From an uncultured Eubacteriales bacterium (GTDB taxonomy: Bacteria; Bacillota; Clostridia; Christensenellales; Aristaeellaceae), in assembly GCA_902765305.1 (NCBI GenBank), contig CACWZI010000050.1, positions 1-56,623 on the forward strand: a stretch of DNA of 56,623 bases. Reading direction: 5' to 3'. Made by a program: the position numbers and the translations under genes. Shown piece after piece: positions 34,211 through 42,906 of the stretch. Position 1 is the first letter of the stretch, and the number at the start of each line of letters is the position of its first letter. Below the pieces are notes generated by a model. It was not told where the DNA came from, did not search any database, and was given only the letters and a program-made list of their open reading frames with translations.

Positions 34211-34365
34211 GGAGGGGAGTTCGAAGTAGAGATTGTGCTGCTACGCACCCTTGTGGTTAAAAGAAATGCGGGAGGGGGCACACCCGCCGAGTAACCTCCA
34301 ACGGTTACAAAAGCAGGCCATCGTTTTCGGTGGCCTATTATTATATCGCCTTTGGGCGTTTTTTT
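34211..34365 (+). ncRNA. Candidate structured small RNA, about 155 nt
   Basis: No open frame, but a strong promoter in front and a terminator at the end. Visible helices: GGAGG (34211) with CCTCC (34295) closing the body; GCGGG (34268) with CCCGC (34283); and GTAACC (34291) with GGTTAC (34303), which is mutually exclusive with the closing helix because they share CC. A nine-bp hairpin AGGCCATCG-TTTT-CGGTGGCCT (34315-34336) follows, then a second small hairpin CGCC-TTT-GGGCG and seven T. It ends about 38 bases before the rluA-type gene's own promoter, so it is probably a free-standing RNA. Class not recognised. Confidence 0.55.
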
Positions 34366-34402
34366 AATGATAACGCCTCGCCTCCCTCTGCCAATTCACC
34401 AT

Positions 34403-34431
34403 TTGCTTTCTGAACTTAAAAATGGTAGAAT
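34403..34431 (+). promoter_or_regulatory. Promoter of the pseudouridine synthase gene
   Basis: TTGCTT, 17 bases, TAGAAT, then GGAGG and the ATG at 34453. Confidence 0.6.
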
Positions 34432-34452
34432 CATACTGGAGGATGAGGCCAT

Positions 34453-35178
34453 ATGATCGAACGTGTTCACGCAGGGCGGTTTGACATCGGCGTGCTGTAC
34501 GGGGACAACCACCTGCTGGTGGTGGTGAAGCCGCCGAACCTGCCGGTTCAGGCGGACCGCTCGGGGGACGACGATCTGCTGAGCATAATGAAGGGTTATA
34601 TTGGAAATAAATATCAAAAGCCGGGGAACGTCTACCTGGGGCTGGTGCACCGGCTGGACCGGCCCGTGGGCGGGGTGATGGTGCTGGCCCGCACGTCCAA
34701 GGCGGCGGCGCGGCTGTCGGCGGCCTTCGCGGCCCACGAGCAGGACAAGCGCTATCTGGCGGTTCTGCAGGGGACAATGACCGGGGAGCGGACGCTGGAG
34801 GACGCGCTGCTCAAGGACGGGCGCACGGGCACGGTGCGGGTGGTTTCCCCGGAGGCGCCGGGGGCCAAAAACGCCCGGTTGCGCACGCGGCCCCTGGGCT
34901 CCCGGGAGGGGCTGACCCTTTCCGAGGTGACGCTGTACACCGGCCGGGCCCATCAGATCCGGGTGCAGCACGCCCACGCCGGCTTCCCGCTCTGGGGCGA
35001 CGCCCGCTACGGCGGGGGAAGGCCGGGCCAGCAGATCGCGCTGTGGGCGGCGTCGCTGGCGCTGGAGCACCCCACGCGGCACGAAACCATGCGCTTTTCG
35101 GCCCCGCCGCCAAAGGACGGGGCGTGGCGGGCATTCGACGGAGAAATCCACAGGTGGTTTGAGGAGATCGAAGCATGA
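34453..35178 (+). CDS. RluA-family pseudouridine synthase
   Basis: A 241-residue enzyme that converts uridines in rRNA or tRNA to pseudouridine. The catalytic motif is GLVHRLDRPVGGVMVLAR with the essential Asp, preceded by NHLLVVVKPPNLPVQ and followed by LYTGRAHQIRVQHAHAGFPL and WGDARYG. It lacks an N-terminal S4 domain, like the short RluA types. The target site cannot be told from sequence. The stop overlaps the next gene start as ATGA. Confidence 0.92.
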   Translation: MIERVHAGRFDIGVLYGDNHLLVVVKPPNLPVQADRSGDDDLLSIMKGYIGNKYQKPGNVYLGLVHRLDRPVGGVMVLARTSKAAARLSAAFAAHEQDKRYLAVLQGTMTGERTLEDALLKDGRTGTVRVVSPEAPGAKNARLRTRPLGSREGLTLSEVTLYTGRAHQIRVQHAHAGFPLWGDARYGGGRPGQQIALWAASLALEHPTRHETMRFSAPPPKDGAWRAFDGEIHRWFEEIEA

Positions 35179-35540
35179 AGAAGGAACGGGGTTGGCGCTG
35201 GGCGGTCATATTCGCGACCTGCACGCTGGCGGTGCCCATGGTGGCGGCGCTGATGGGCTATTACGGCGGGGCGATACCCACGCTGGCGCAGGCGAAGCCC
35301 GGCCTGTTGACCGGCGCGCTGCTGGGCGTGGCCCATCTGCTGCTGCGGCCCGTGCTGCGGTTCGTGTCCGCGCCCCTGGGCTGCCTGACCCTGGGGCTGT
35401 TCGGCCTGGTCATCGACGTGGGGCTGCTGTACGGCTGCGATTACCTCGTGGACGGCTTCGAGGTGCCGGGGCTGCTGTACGCGGTGGTGACGGCGATCGT
35501 GATCAACGCGATCTGCGCCGTGGCGGCAGGGCGAAAGTAA
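35175..35540 (+). CDS. Phage holin family 4 / PF04020-type membrane protein
   Basis: A 121-residue integral membrane protein with about four hydrophobic segments: residues 10-28, 40-60 (LLTGALLGVAHLLLRPVLRF), 66-88 and 98-118. The LRPVLRFVSAPLGCLTLGLF stretch is typical of PF04020 proteins, named phage holin family 4 but mostly chromosomal with unknown function. It overlaps the pseudouridine synthase gene by 4 bases. No other phage genes lie near. Confidence 0.75.
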   Translation: MKKERGWRWAVIFATCTLAVPMVAALMGYYGGAIPTLAQAKPGLLTGALLGVAHLLLRPVLRFVSAPLGCLTLGLFGLVIDVGLLYGCDYLVDGFEVPGLLYAVVTAIVINAICAVAAGRK

Positions 35541-35597
35541 AAGTTAGAATAAACTAATTTGTTCATGTTCAGTCAACAATCCTTGCCTATAATTCAT

Positions 35598-35625
35598 TTG
35601 ACATCCGATGAAAGCGGTGTATAAT
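35598..35625 (+). promoter_or_regulatory. Promoter of the DUF1385 gene
   Basis: Perfect TTGACA and TATAAT boxes with 16 bases between them, about 54 bases before the ATG. Confidence 0.8.
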
Positions 35626-35678
35626 ATAGTAGGATTGGTGTGACGGGCGCTGGGCCCGTTGCGGAAAGGAACATACAA

Positions 35679-36608
35679 ATGGCGACAAAGAAGACGAGCA
35701 TCGGCGGCCAGGCGCTGATCGAGGGCATCATGATGCGGGGCCCGAAAGTCACGGCCATGGCGGTGCGCAATGTCAATACCAAGCAGATCACGCTGGAGGA
35801 ATATCCCACCAAGGGGCAGGACCGGGCGGCGTTCTTCAAGCTGCCCTTCATCCGGGGCATATTCAACATGATCGATTCGCTGTCCTTCGGCTACAAGTGC
35901 CTGATGCGCTCGGCGGAGCTGTCCGGCATCGAGGACGAGGAGGGCGAGGCGAAGAAGGAGCCCTCGACCTGGGACAAGATCTTCGAGAAGCTGATGATGC
36001 CCATCGCCACGGTGTTGGCCGTGGTGCTGGCGCTGGGGCTGTTCGTGTGGCTGCCGGAGCAGCTGTGGAAGTGGCTGACCAACGCTGCGCCCGCGGTGGC
36101 CCAGAACTACTACCTGCGGGCCTGCTTTGCGGGCGTGATGCGCATCGTGCTGTTTGTGGGCTACGTGTGGGCGACCTCGCTGATGAAGGACATCCGCCGC
36201 ACCTACATGTACCACGGGGCCGAGCACAAGACCATATTCTGCTACGAAAAGGGCCTGCCGCTGACGGTGGAGAACGTGCGGCCCCAATGCCGCTTCCATC
36301 CCCGCTGTGGCACGTCGTTCATGGTGCTGATGCTGATCGTGGGCATCGTCGTGTCCATGTTCATCCGCATCGACAACGTGCTTCTGAGGACGGCGGTGAA
36401 GCTGCTGACCTTCCCCATCGTGGTGGGCGTGGGCTACGAGCTGATCAAGCTGGCGGGCCGGGCCGACAACCTGTTCACCCGCATCATCTCCGCCCCGGGC
36501 AAGTGGCTGCAGCACATCACCACCCGCGAGCCCGACGACAGCATGATCGAATGCGCCATCGCCGCGATGAACAAGGTCATTCCGGACGACGGGAGCGATA
36601 CGTGGTGA
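35679..36608 (+). CDS. DUF1385 membrane protein (YqhQ-like)
   Basis: A 309-residue membrane protein of the DUF1385 family, widespread in Firmicutes. The N-terminus GGQALIEGIMMRGPKVTAMA is diagnostic. Membrane segments lie near 105-125, 145-165, 210-235 and 250-265; a conserved cytoplasmic stretch YMYHGAEHKTIFCYE and RFHPRCGTSF holds His and Cys residues that could bind metal. Function is not established. ATG 35679 is preferred to upstream TTG because of GGAAAGGA before it. Its stop codon directly touches element R8. Confidence 0.85.
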   Translation: MATKKTSIGGQALIEGIMMRGPKVTAMAVRNVNTKQITLEEYPTKGQDRAAFFKLPFIRGIFNMIDSLSFGYKCLMRSAELSGIEDEEGEAKKEPSTWDKIFEKLMMPIATVLAVVLALGLFVWLPEQLWKWLTNAAPAVAQNYYLRACFAGVMRIVLFVGYVWATSLMKDIRRTYMYHGAEHKTIFCYEKGLPLTVENVRPQCRFHPRCGTSFMVLMLIVGIVVSMFIRIDNVLLRTAVKLLTFPIVVGVGYELIKLAGRADNLFTRIISAPGKWLQHITTREPDDSMIECAIAAMNKVIPDDGSDTW

Positions 36609-36944
36609 AAATCTGATTCATCGAGCTTTGCTCGATGAATCAGATTTGAGTGATTAGTGGTTAGTGATTAGTGGTTAGTGATTAGCGGTTAGTGGCTAGT
36701 GACTAGTGATGGTGCCCTAAAGGACTAGCTTCGCGTCGCAAATCCTTTCAGGATTTGTTTGATTCAAGGGGAACGATAGGAGTTTCAACGTTTCTAGGTC
36801 TTTTAAGTCAAAAGAAATCCGTGAGGATTTCATCCTTCACTAAGTCAAAAGAAATCCGTGAGGATTTCATCCTTCACTAGCCACTAATCACTAGCCACTA
36901 GCCACTCAAATTCTGATTTGTCGTGGAGCGACAAATCAGAATTT
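36609..36944. repeat. Dispersed nested-hairpin element R8
   Basis: A 336-bp copy in the opposite orientation to R5. End B hairpin (ATCTGATTCATCGAGC with its complement) at 36609-36647, end A hairpin at 36908-36944. The arms are here GTGATTAGTGGTTAG repeats and CTAGCCACTAATCAC, different from R5 yet complementary to each other. It includes the CCCTAAAGGACTAGCTTCGC block (36715) and an internal tandem duplication of about 38 bp (36800-36880). It lies between the DUF1385 stop and the next gene's ribosome-binding site. Confidence 0.92.
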
Positions 36945-36966
36945 CACCGACCAACAGAGGTATATC

Positions 36967-39000
36967 ATGTTCAAGCTCTTCAAGCGTCCCTCCGGGGCGC
37001 GGGAAATCACGACGGATACCGGCAGCGTGAGATCCAGGCTGATCTTCCTGCCGGTGCTTGCTTTGGCGCTGACGCTGGTGCTGGAGCTGTGCAACCGGGG
37101 GCTCTCCGTGGCGCGGCTGTTCCAGTTCATCGTGCAGCGGCCCGGCTACTTCCTGTACAACGCGCTGATCGTGCTGACCACGCTGGTGTTCTCCGATCTG
37201 TTCAAGCGGCGGCGGGCGGTGCTGGCCACCACGGCCATACTGTGGGTGGTGCTGGGCATCGTGCAGTACATCGTCATCAAGGACCGCACCCAGCCCTTCT
37301 GCTCGGTGGACATACTGATGCTCAAGGACGCCTTTTCGCTGATCACCATCTACTACACCTGGCCCCAGATCATACTGATGTTCGCCACCGGCTTCGGGGC
37401 GGTGCTGCTGGTGATCGCGCTGTTCAGCCGCATGAAGCGCCGGGAGCGCGTCAACCTGCCCAGGGCGCTGGCGGTGTTCGTGGGCTTTGTGCTGCTGACG
37501 GCCATGGTGGCGGCGCTGGGCGTCCGGGCGGGGGCCTTCCCGCGCCACTTCGACAGCCTGGTGGACGCCTACAACGACTATGGCTTCGCCACCTGCTTCG
37601 TGTTCACCTTCGGCCAGCAGGGCATATCCCGCCCCGAGGCCTATTCCCCGGATACCGTCACCGACATACTGGACGAGATCGCCGGGGAGGAGACCACCGA
37701 GCTGGTGTACCCCGTGTTCGACGAGGACGACAACCTGGCCCACCCGAATATCGTGTTCGTGCAGCTGGAGTCCTTCTTCGACGTGGGCACCATCAAAGGC
37801 GGCGAGTATTCCGCCGACCCCACGCCCTGGTTCAACCGGCTGTGCAGCCGCTTCCCCAGCGCCCTGCTGTACGTGCCCACCATCGGCGGCGGCACGGCCA
37901 ACACCGAGTTCGAGGTCATCACCGGCCTGGACCTGGACTTCTTCGGGGCGGGGGAATACCCCTACAACACGATCCTGCAGAACACCACCTGCGAGACGAT
38001 GTGCTACAACCTGAAGGAATACGGGTATGAGGCCACCGCCATGCACAACAACCGGGCCACCTTCTACAGCCGCAACGAGGTCTATCCGAACCTGGGCTTC
38101 GACCGCTTCGTGTCGCTGGAATACATGAAGGACGTGAAGTATACCCCGGTGGGCTGGGCCCGGGACGCCTGCCTGACCGAGGAAATCCTGACCGCGCTGG
38201 ACACCACCGACGCGCGCGACCTGGTGTTCTGCATCGCGGTGGAGACCCACGGCAAGTACGCGGACACCTACGAACCGAAGGACGGGGACATCGAGGTGAA
38301 GGCCCTGCCGGAGCAGATTCCGCTGGCGCCCTTCCAGAATTTCGTCAATGCACTGCCGGGCACGGACCGCTTCCTGCGGGAGCTGACCCTGGCGCTGCTG
38401 CGCTTCGACGAGCCCACCATCGTGGTGGCCTACGGCGACCACCTGCCCGCGCTGGAGCTGGAGAACGACATGCTGTCCACCGGCAGCGTCTACGCCAGCC
38501 GCTATGTGATCTGGAACAACTTCGGCGGACAGTTCGAGGCCCCGGACCTGGAGGCCTACCGCCTGAACGCCAACCTGCTCAGGCAGCTGGGCTTCTCCGG
38601 CGGCGTGGTGACCAAGCTGCACCAGTCCGCCGACCCCGGCGACACCGGGGAGGAATACCTGGGCAAGCTGGAGCTGCTGGAGTACGACATGCTCTACGGC
38701 GACCGGCAGGCCTTCGAGGGGGAATTTCCCTACCGGCGCACCGACATGCGCATGGGCAGCCGGAACGTGACCGTCACCGGCGCCGTCCGGGAGTACCACC
38801 GCCTGCTGGTGACCGGCGAGAACTTCACCGAGTTCAGCAAGATCGTCGCCGGCGACCAGGCGCTGGACACCCTGTTCATCGATTCCGAACACATCGCCGC
38901 CCGGGTGGAGGACAACCTGGCGTTTGATTCGTTCTGCGTGGCCCAGGTGGACCGGGACAATGTGGAATTGAGCCGGACCGGGGCGTACAGGGACTTCTGA
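36967..39000 (+). CDS. LtaS-type membrane sulfatase-fold transferase
   Basis: A 677-residue membrane protein: about five transmembrane segments in residues 20-190, then an extracellular alkaline-phosphatase/sulfatase domain. Motifs are NIVFVQLESFFD (metal Glu), IGGGTANTEFEVITG with the catalytic Thr, AVETHGKY and VVAYGDHLPALE (metal Asp/His). This matches lipoteichoic acid synthase and related phosphoglycerol transferases, which use phosphatidylglycerol outside the cell. Which polymer it builds cannot be told. The last codons fall in TTCTGATTT, a possible trace of a repeat-element end. Confidence 0.88.
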   Translation: MFKLFKRPSGAREITTDTGSVRSRLIFLPVLALALTLVLELCNRGLSVARLFQFIVQRPGYFLYNALIVLTTLVFSDLFKRRRAVLATTAILWVVLGIVQYIVIKDRTQPFCSVDILMLKDAFSLITIYYTWPQIILMFATGFGAVLLVIALFSRMKRRERVNLPRALAVFVGFVLLTAMVAALGVRAGAFPRHFDSLVDAYNDYGFATCFVFTFGQQGISRPEAYSPDTVTDILDEIAGEETTELVYPVFDEDDNLAHPNIVFVQLESFFDVGTIKGGEYSADPTPWFNRLCSRFPSALLYVPTIGGGTANTEFEVITGLDLDFFGAGEYPYNTILQNTTCETMCYNLKEYGYEATAMHNNRATFYSRNEVYPNLGFDRFVSLEYMKDVKYTPVGWARDACLTEEILTALDTTDARDLVFCIAVETHGKYADTYEPKDGDIEVKALPEQIPLAPFQNFVNALPGTDRFLRELTLALLRFDEPTIVVAYGDHLPALELENDMLSTGSVYASRYVIWNNFGGQFEAPDLEAYRLNANLLRQLGFSGGVVTKLHQSADPGDTGEEYLGKLELLEYDMLYGDRQAFEGEFPYRRTDMRMGSRNVTVTGAVREYHRLLVTGENFTEFSKIVAGDQALDTLFIDSEHIAARVEDNLAFDSFCVAQVDRDNVELSRTGAYRDF

Positions 39001-39010
39001 TTTCTGAATC
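38992..39010. repeat. Possible relic of a repeat-element end at the stop codon
   Basis: ACTTCTGATTT at 38992-39002 matches the outermost part of the element ends and supplies the TGA stop. The inner part (TTTGTCG or TTTATCG) is absent. It is short enough to be chance. Confidence 0.25.
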
Positions 39011-39022
39011 GAAAAATAATTG

Positions 39023-39051
39023 TTGAAAATGGATGAATATTGCGGTATAAT
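39023..39051 (+). promoter_or_regulatory. Promoter of the DUF1508 gene
   Basis: TTGAAA, 17 bases, perfect TATAAT, then AGGAGG and ATG 39085. Confidence 0.8.
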
Positions 39052-39084
39052 GTCATCAATACCAAATACAAGGAGGAAAAGAGT

Positions 39085-39453
39085 ATGGGTAAGTTTCAGG
39101 TAAAGAAGACCGATGCAGGTTTCTCGTTCAATCTGGTGGCGGACAACAACGAGATCATCGCCACTTCTCAGGTCTACACCACGAAGGCCGCCTGCCTGAA
39201 GGGCATTTCCAGCGTGGAGAGCAACGCGCCGTTTGCCCCCATCGAGGATCAGACGGTGAAGGACTACGCCGCAGAGAATAATCCGAAGTTTGAAATCTTC
39301 AAGGACAAGGCTGGCGAATTCCGCTTCCACCTGAAGGCTGAAAACGGCGAGATCATCGCTGCCAGCGAGGGCTACAAGGCCAAGGACGGCTGCCTGAAGG
39401 GCATCGACTCCGTCAAGTACAATACCGTCTGGTCTGACATCCAGGAGATCTGA
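39085..39453 (+). CDS. YegP family protein with two DUF1508 modules
   Basis: A 122-residue soluble protein made of two DUF1508 repeats: GKFQVKKTDAGFSFNLVADN...YTTKAACLKGISSVESNA (about 1-57) and PKFEIFKDKAGEFRFHLKAE...YKAKDGCLKGIDSVKYNT (about 66-118). The family function is unknown. It has its own strong promoter and terminator, so it is monocistronic and probably well expressed. Confidence 0.88.
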   Translation: MGKFQVKKTDAGFSFNLVADNNEIIATSQVYTTKAACLKGISSVESNAPFAPIEDQTVKDYAAENNPKFEIFKDKAGEFRFHLKAENGEIIAASEGYKAKDGCLKGIDSVKYNTVWSDIQEI

Positions 39454-39465
39454 CATCCCCTTCGA

Positions 39466-39505
39466 GAAAAAGTCCCGGTATGCGATTGCAAACCGGGACT
39501 TTTTC
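39466..39505 (+). terminator. Terminator after the DUF1508 gene
   Basis: GAAAAAGTCCCGGT pairs with ACCGGGACTTTTTC over 12 bases. The A-run and T-run allow it to serve the convergent minus-strand gene too. Confidence 0.88.
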
Positions 39506-39516
39506 GATACAGCTTA

Positions 39517-39924
39517 TCAACAGTCGTAGAACCTGAACCCTTCCACCTCAGCCACGGGCCTGTCCTCCCTGGGCTGGGTCGCGGTGGGGATCTGGTAATA
39601 CAGCGCTTCGGCGCTCAGCGTGCGGCGGCCGGAGAGCACCTCGTGGGCGGCGGAAAGGCTTTCGGCGTCATAGCGGCTGCCGATGGGGAACTGGTGCTGT
39701 TCGTTCAGCACACCCTCCAGCGTGTCGTCGAACCAGACGCTGTCCATCCGGTTCATGGCCAGGCTGCCGATGGCCAGCTTCGCGTCGTAGGAGGCGTCAC
39801 GGGCCAGGGCGTAGATCGCCCGGGCCAGCAGGACCGTGCTCCGGTCCTCCGTGAAGCTGACGCCGGGAACCAGCGCGCAGCCCAGCAGCGCCATGACGGC
39901 GAGTATCGCAATCCACTTTCGCAT
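39517..39924 (-). CDS. SleB-type cell-wall hydrolase (Hydrolase_2 family)
   Basis: A 135-residue exported protein: signal peptide or anchor (MRKWIAILAVMALLGCALVP) then a compact domain with LLARAIYALARDASYDAKLAIGSLAMNRMDS, the catalytic-domain start of SleB/CwlJ hydrolases, and ALYYQIPTATQP...GFRFYDC at the end. SleB enzymes cut cortex peptidoglycan in spore germination, but short relatives also occur in non-spore-formers. ATG 39924 is chosen because it starts a signal peptide; the longer frame adds a non-coding leader. The usual loop YSF/EFSC is not seen, so it is a divergent member. Confidence 0.7.
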   Translation of the reverse strand: MRKWIAILAVMALLGCALVPGVSFTEDRSTVLLARAIYALARDASYDAKLAIGSLAMNRMDSVWFDDTLEGVLNEQHQFPIGSRYDAESLSAAHEVLSGRRTLSAEALYYQIPTATQPREDRPVAEVEGFRFYDC

Positions 39925-40075
39925 TGATCTGCCTCTTATCCGATGCCCTGCGGGCACAAATATTTCTCGTTCAGCAGAGATTATATAGCAGCCTGTAATA
40001 TAATTCAATAGATCTGTAATAAATGTGAAACAAAAGCCTAGATTGACGGTTTTGGTCATATTTTACCCCTTGCGC

Positions 40076-40104
40076 TTGAATGATACACAATAATATGATA
40101 GAAT
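40076..40104 (+). promoter_or_regulatory. Promoter of scpB
   Basis: TTGAAT, 17 bases, TAGAAT, about 35 bases before the ATG. Confidence 0.65.
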
Positions 40105-40138
40105 AATTCGACACGACAACGGGAAGGGATGCTGCGGC

Positions 40139-40669
40139 ATGGAAAACTTGACGGCGATCATCGAGGCGATACTGTTCGTTTCGGGCGATCCGGTGCGCGT
40201 CGACGCGCTGGCCCACGCCATGAACCTGACGGTGTCCGAGCTGGAGGCGGCGCTGGCGGCGCTGGGGGATCACCTGGCGTTGGAAAACCGGGGCATACAG
40301 CTCAATCGCAGCGGCGAGACGGTGTTCCTGTCCATCTGTCCCAAATACGCCAGGCAGGTGGAGGATTTTTTGCAACCGCTGCAAAAGCAGCCCCTGTCCC
40401 AGGCGGTGCTGGAGACGCTGTCCATCATCGCCTACCGCCAGCCCGTCACCAAGGGCGATATCGAGGCGGTGCGCGGCGTAAAGTGCGACTATTCGGTGCA
40501 GAGCCTGCTGAACAAGGGCTTTATCGAGGAGCAGGGCCGGCGGGAGACCCTGGGCCGCCCGATCCTCTACGGCACCACCGACAAGTTCCTGCAGCATTTC
40601 GGCATGGAAACCCTGGCCGACCTGCCCTCGGTCGAGGCCCTGTCGCCCGAGGGAGAGATTGGGATATAG
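40139..40669 (+). CDS. scpB: Segregation and condensation protein B
   Basis: A 176-residue winged-helix protein that joins ScpA and SMC in the bacterial condensin complex. The N-terminus ENLTAIIEAILFVSGDPV, the centre LSQAVLETLSIIAYRQPVTK and SVQSLLNKGFIEEQGRRE followed by GRPILYGTTDKFLQHFG are typical. The partner scpA, usually directly upstream, is not adjacent here; upstream on this strand is only the promoter. Confidence 0.95.
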   Translation: MENLTAIIEAILFVSGDPVRVDALAHAMNLTVSELEAALAALGDHLALENRGIQLNRSGETVFLSICPKYARQVEDFLQPLQKQPLSQAVLETLSIIAYRQPVTKGDIEAVRGVKCDYSVQSLLNKGFIEEQGRRETLGRPILYGTTDKFLQHFGMETLADLPSVEALSPEGEIGI

Positions 40670-40745
40670 TGGATTTTTAACCATATGTTTCCATTCGAGT
40701 CATGATTTCATCAAAAGTTTTTCGCGGTTGAGGCGCTGTTGCCGC

Positions 40746-40774
40746 TTGCGGGCACCCGGCGCAGAGATTATAAT
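40746..40774 (+). promoter_or_regulatory. Promoter of the peptidoglycan-binding protein gene
   Basis: TTGCGG, 17 bases, perfect TATAAT, about 43 bases before ATG 40817. Confidence 0.65.
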
Positions 40775-40816
40775 GATAGTACTTATCACTGTCACCATCG
40801 GGAGGTACTGACGGAT

Positions 40817-42877
40817 ATGAGGCAAGATGATTATTCCCCGAAGCAGACCGCAGCCATGAAGGCCCGCGTGCGACGCATGCGCGAACAGTATCGCAGGCGT
40901 CTGATCGCCGCGATGGTCATATTTTTCATACTCGGGGCCGTGGCGGGCGTGTTTGCCCACCGCTGGTATGTGGACAGGACGCCGACGGACACGCTCACGG
41001 TGACGACGCCTGAGCCCACCGCTGCCGCCCAGGTGACCCTCGCGCCCCAGGTGACGCCCGAGGCTTGGGACATGTCCGACAATGGCCAGCCCTTCGACGA
41101 GGGAGACGACATCTTCCCCGAATCCGGAGACGACGGCGCGGACAGTGGCGCGGAGCTGGACGCCTTTCCCGAGGTGGATTCCCAGCAGCTGACCGAGGAC
41201 GGCGACGCCCCGGACGAGGCGCAGGAAGCCGGGGGGGCCGGGCTGCTGATCGCGCCGGGTGAAAAGCTGGAGCCCCAGCCGGACGCCACCGTAAAGGCCA
41301 CTGCGACCCAGGCGCCCGCTGAAGCGGCGGAGGACGCCGAGACACAGGGAGCAGCCGACGCTTCGGATGCGGAGGCTGAAACGGCCGGTTTGGAGGCGAA
41401 CGGCGCGGAAGCGGAGGGCGCCGGGACCGAGGAAGCCGAGGAAGCCGAGAAATCCGGGGAAGCGGAGGAAGCCGGGACCGAGGAAGCCGGGGAAGCGGAG
41501 GAAGCCGGGACCGAGGAAGCCGGGGAAGCGGAGGAAGCCGGGGCGCCTGCGGAGCAGGAGGAAGCCGTCGAAGCCGCCGCGACCCAGGATCTGGGCTATG
41601 GCCCCCAGGTGGTGGCGATCGTGCCCTACGGCGAGAGCTTCACCTATACCACCGAGATCAACGCCGACGGCAACGCCCGGGTCGAGGCCACGAACGAGCC
41701 CTATGAGACCGTCTGCTTCACTCAGACCATGAAGAAGTACATGCGCCCCACGGACTATGCCGAAAAGTACGCCACGCAGTACAAGATGCAGGGCAACGAG
41801 GCGGGGGCGAGCTTCGAGCTGACCCTGAACGACTACATCGGCAACACCACCATCGTTCCCCAGAACGTGGTGGACGTCAGCCTTCGCAGCGAATCGGGCA
41901 ACACCGTGGAGCACGGCTACCAGCTGATGGATGCCGAGATCGACGGCAAGTACGGCATTGCGCTGCCCACCAACACCCCCACCACGTTCTACAAGCGCTT
42001 CGCCTATCCCGCCGACGGCGAGGATATGAAGTACCTGGTGATCACCACCTACAAGAACGGCCAGACCCAGATGATCCTGTTCGAACTGGAGAGCGAAAAG
42101 CCGCCCGAGCCCGAGGTGATCTATCCCACGCTGCAGCGCGGCCTCGTCAACGACGACGTGCTCAACCTGCAAAACCGGCTGGCGGAGCTGGGCTACCTGA
42201 ACGTCACCCCCGACGGCACCTTTGGCCCGAAGACCGAGGAGGCCATCAAGGCGGCCCAGGCGGCCTTCGGCATGGAGGCAAACGGCATCGCGGACAACGC
42301 CTTCCAGCAGAAGCTGTTCGAGGGCGCCGCGCCCAACGTGGGCGAAGCTACGGGCTATATGACCCTCAGCGACGGCAGCACCGGCGAGGCCGTGGTTCGG
42401 CTGCAGAAGCGGCTGGCGGAGCTGGGCTACTACAGCGGCAAGGCGGACGGCGGCTACGGCCCGAAGATGGTGGCCGCGGTGAAGAAGGCCCAGGCGGATT
42501 TCGGCATGGAGCAGACCGGCACCGCCACCAGCGAATTCCAGAGGCGGGCGTTTGCCAACGCCGTCGACGCCATCGACGCCGGAGACGACAATGCCGGCCT
42601 CGACACCGGCTATACCGTGCTGCAAAAGGGCTCCAAGGGCGACGCCGTGGTCAAGCTGCAGCTGGCCCTGAGGGAACAGGGCTACTACAGCGGCAAGGCG
42701 GACGGCGGCTACGGCCCGATGATGGTGACTGCGGTGAAGGCGGCCCAGGCGGCCTTCGGCCTGGAGCAGACCGGCATCGCCGACGTCGCCTTCCAGCAGC
42801 ACCTGTACGGCAGCGTCACCGCCCCGACCGAGGCCCCGACCGAGGCGCCGGAGGCAGCGGCGGACGAAGAGGGATAA
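40817..42877 (+). CDS. Membrane-anchored protein with three peptidoglycan-binding domains
   Basis: A 686-residue protein with a basic cytoplasmic start, one membrane segment (about 34-54) and an extracellular part. About 60-255 is an acidic low-complexity linker with EEAGTEEAGEAEEAG repeats. About 260-425 is an unrecognised domain (VVAIVPYGESFTYTTEINAD onward). The C-terminus has three PG_binding_1 modules with the LQxxLxxLGY and DGxxGPxTxxAIKxxQ patterns (about 435-500, 520-590, 605-670). It probably tethers the membrane to peptidoglycan. ATG 40817 with GGAGGT upstream is chosen over earlier starts. Confidence 0.85.
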   Translation: MRQDDYSPKQTAAMKARVRRMREQYRRRLIAAMVIFFILGAVAGVFAHRWYVDRTPTDTLTVTTPEPTAAAQVTLAPQVTPEAWDMSDNGQPFDEGDDIFPESGDDGADSGAELDAFPEVDSQQLTEDGDAPDEAQEAGGAGLLIAPGEKLEPQPDATVKATATQAPAEAAEDAETQGAADASDAEAETAGLEANGAEAEGAGTEEAEEAEKSGEAEEAGTEEAGEAEEAGTEEAGEAEEAGAPAEQEEAVEAAATQDLGYGPQVVAIVPYGESFTYTTEINADGNARVEATNEPYETVCFTQTMKKYMRPTDYAEKYATQYKMQGNEAGASFELTLNDYIGNTTIVPQNVVDVSLRSESGNTVEHGYQLMDAEIDGKYGIALPTNTPTTFYKRFAYPADGEDMKYLVITTYKNGQTQMILFELESEKPPEPEVIYPTLQRGLVNDDVLNLQNRLAELGYLNVTPDGTFGPKTEEAIKAAQAAFGMEANGIADNAFQQKLFEGAAPNVGEATGYMTLSDGSTGEAVVRLQKRLAELGYYSGKADGGYGPKMVAAVKKAQADFGMEQTGTATSEFQRRAFANAVDAIDAGDDNAGLDTGYTVLQKGSKGDAVVKLQLALREQGYYSGKADGGYGPMMVTAVKAAQAAFGLEQTGIADVAFQQHLYGSVTAPTEAPTEAPEAAADEEG

Positions 42878-42906
42878 TCAAACCCAACCTGAAAGGGAGT
42901 ATTATA

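Noticed and set aside
34211-34310. Lysine riboswitch
   Set aside because: GAAGTAGAGA and CCGCCGA recall parts of that class, but the length, helix set and downstream gene (pseudouridine synthase with its own promoter) do not fit.
35175-35540. Prophage holin
   Set aside because: The family name is historical; no lysin, tail or capsid genes are near and the gene is coupled to a pseudouridine synthase.
40700-42802. 700-codon minus-strand frame opposite the peptidoglycan-binding protein
   Set aside because: It mirrors the plus-strand gene, whose three PG_binding modules are clear; the antisense product is low-complexity.
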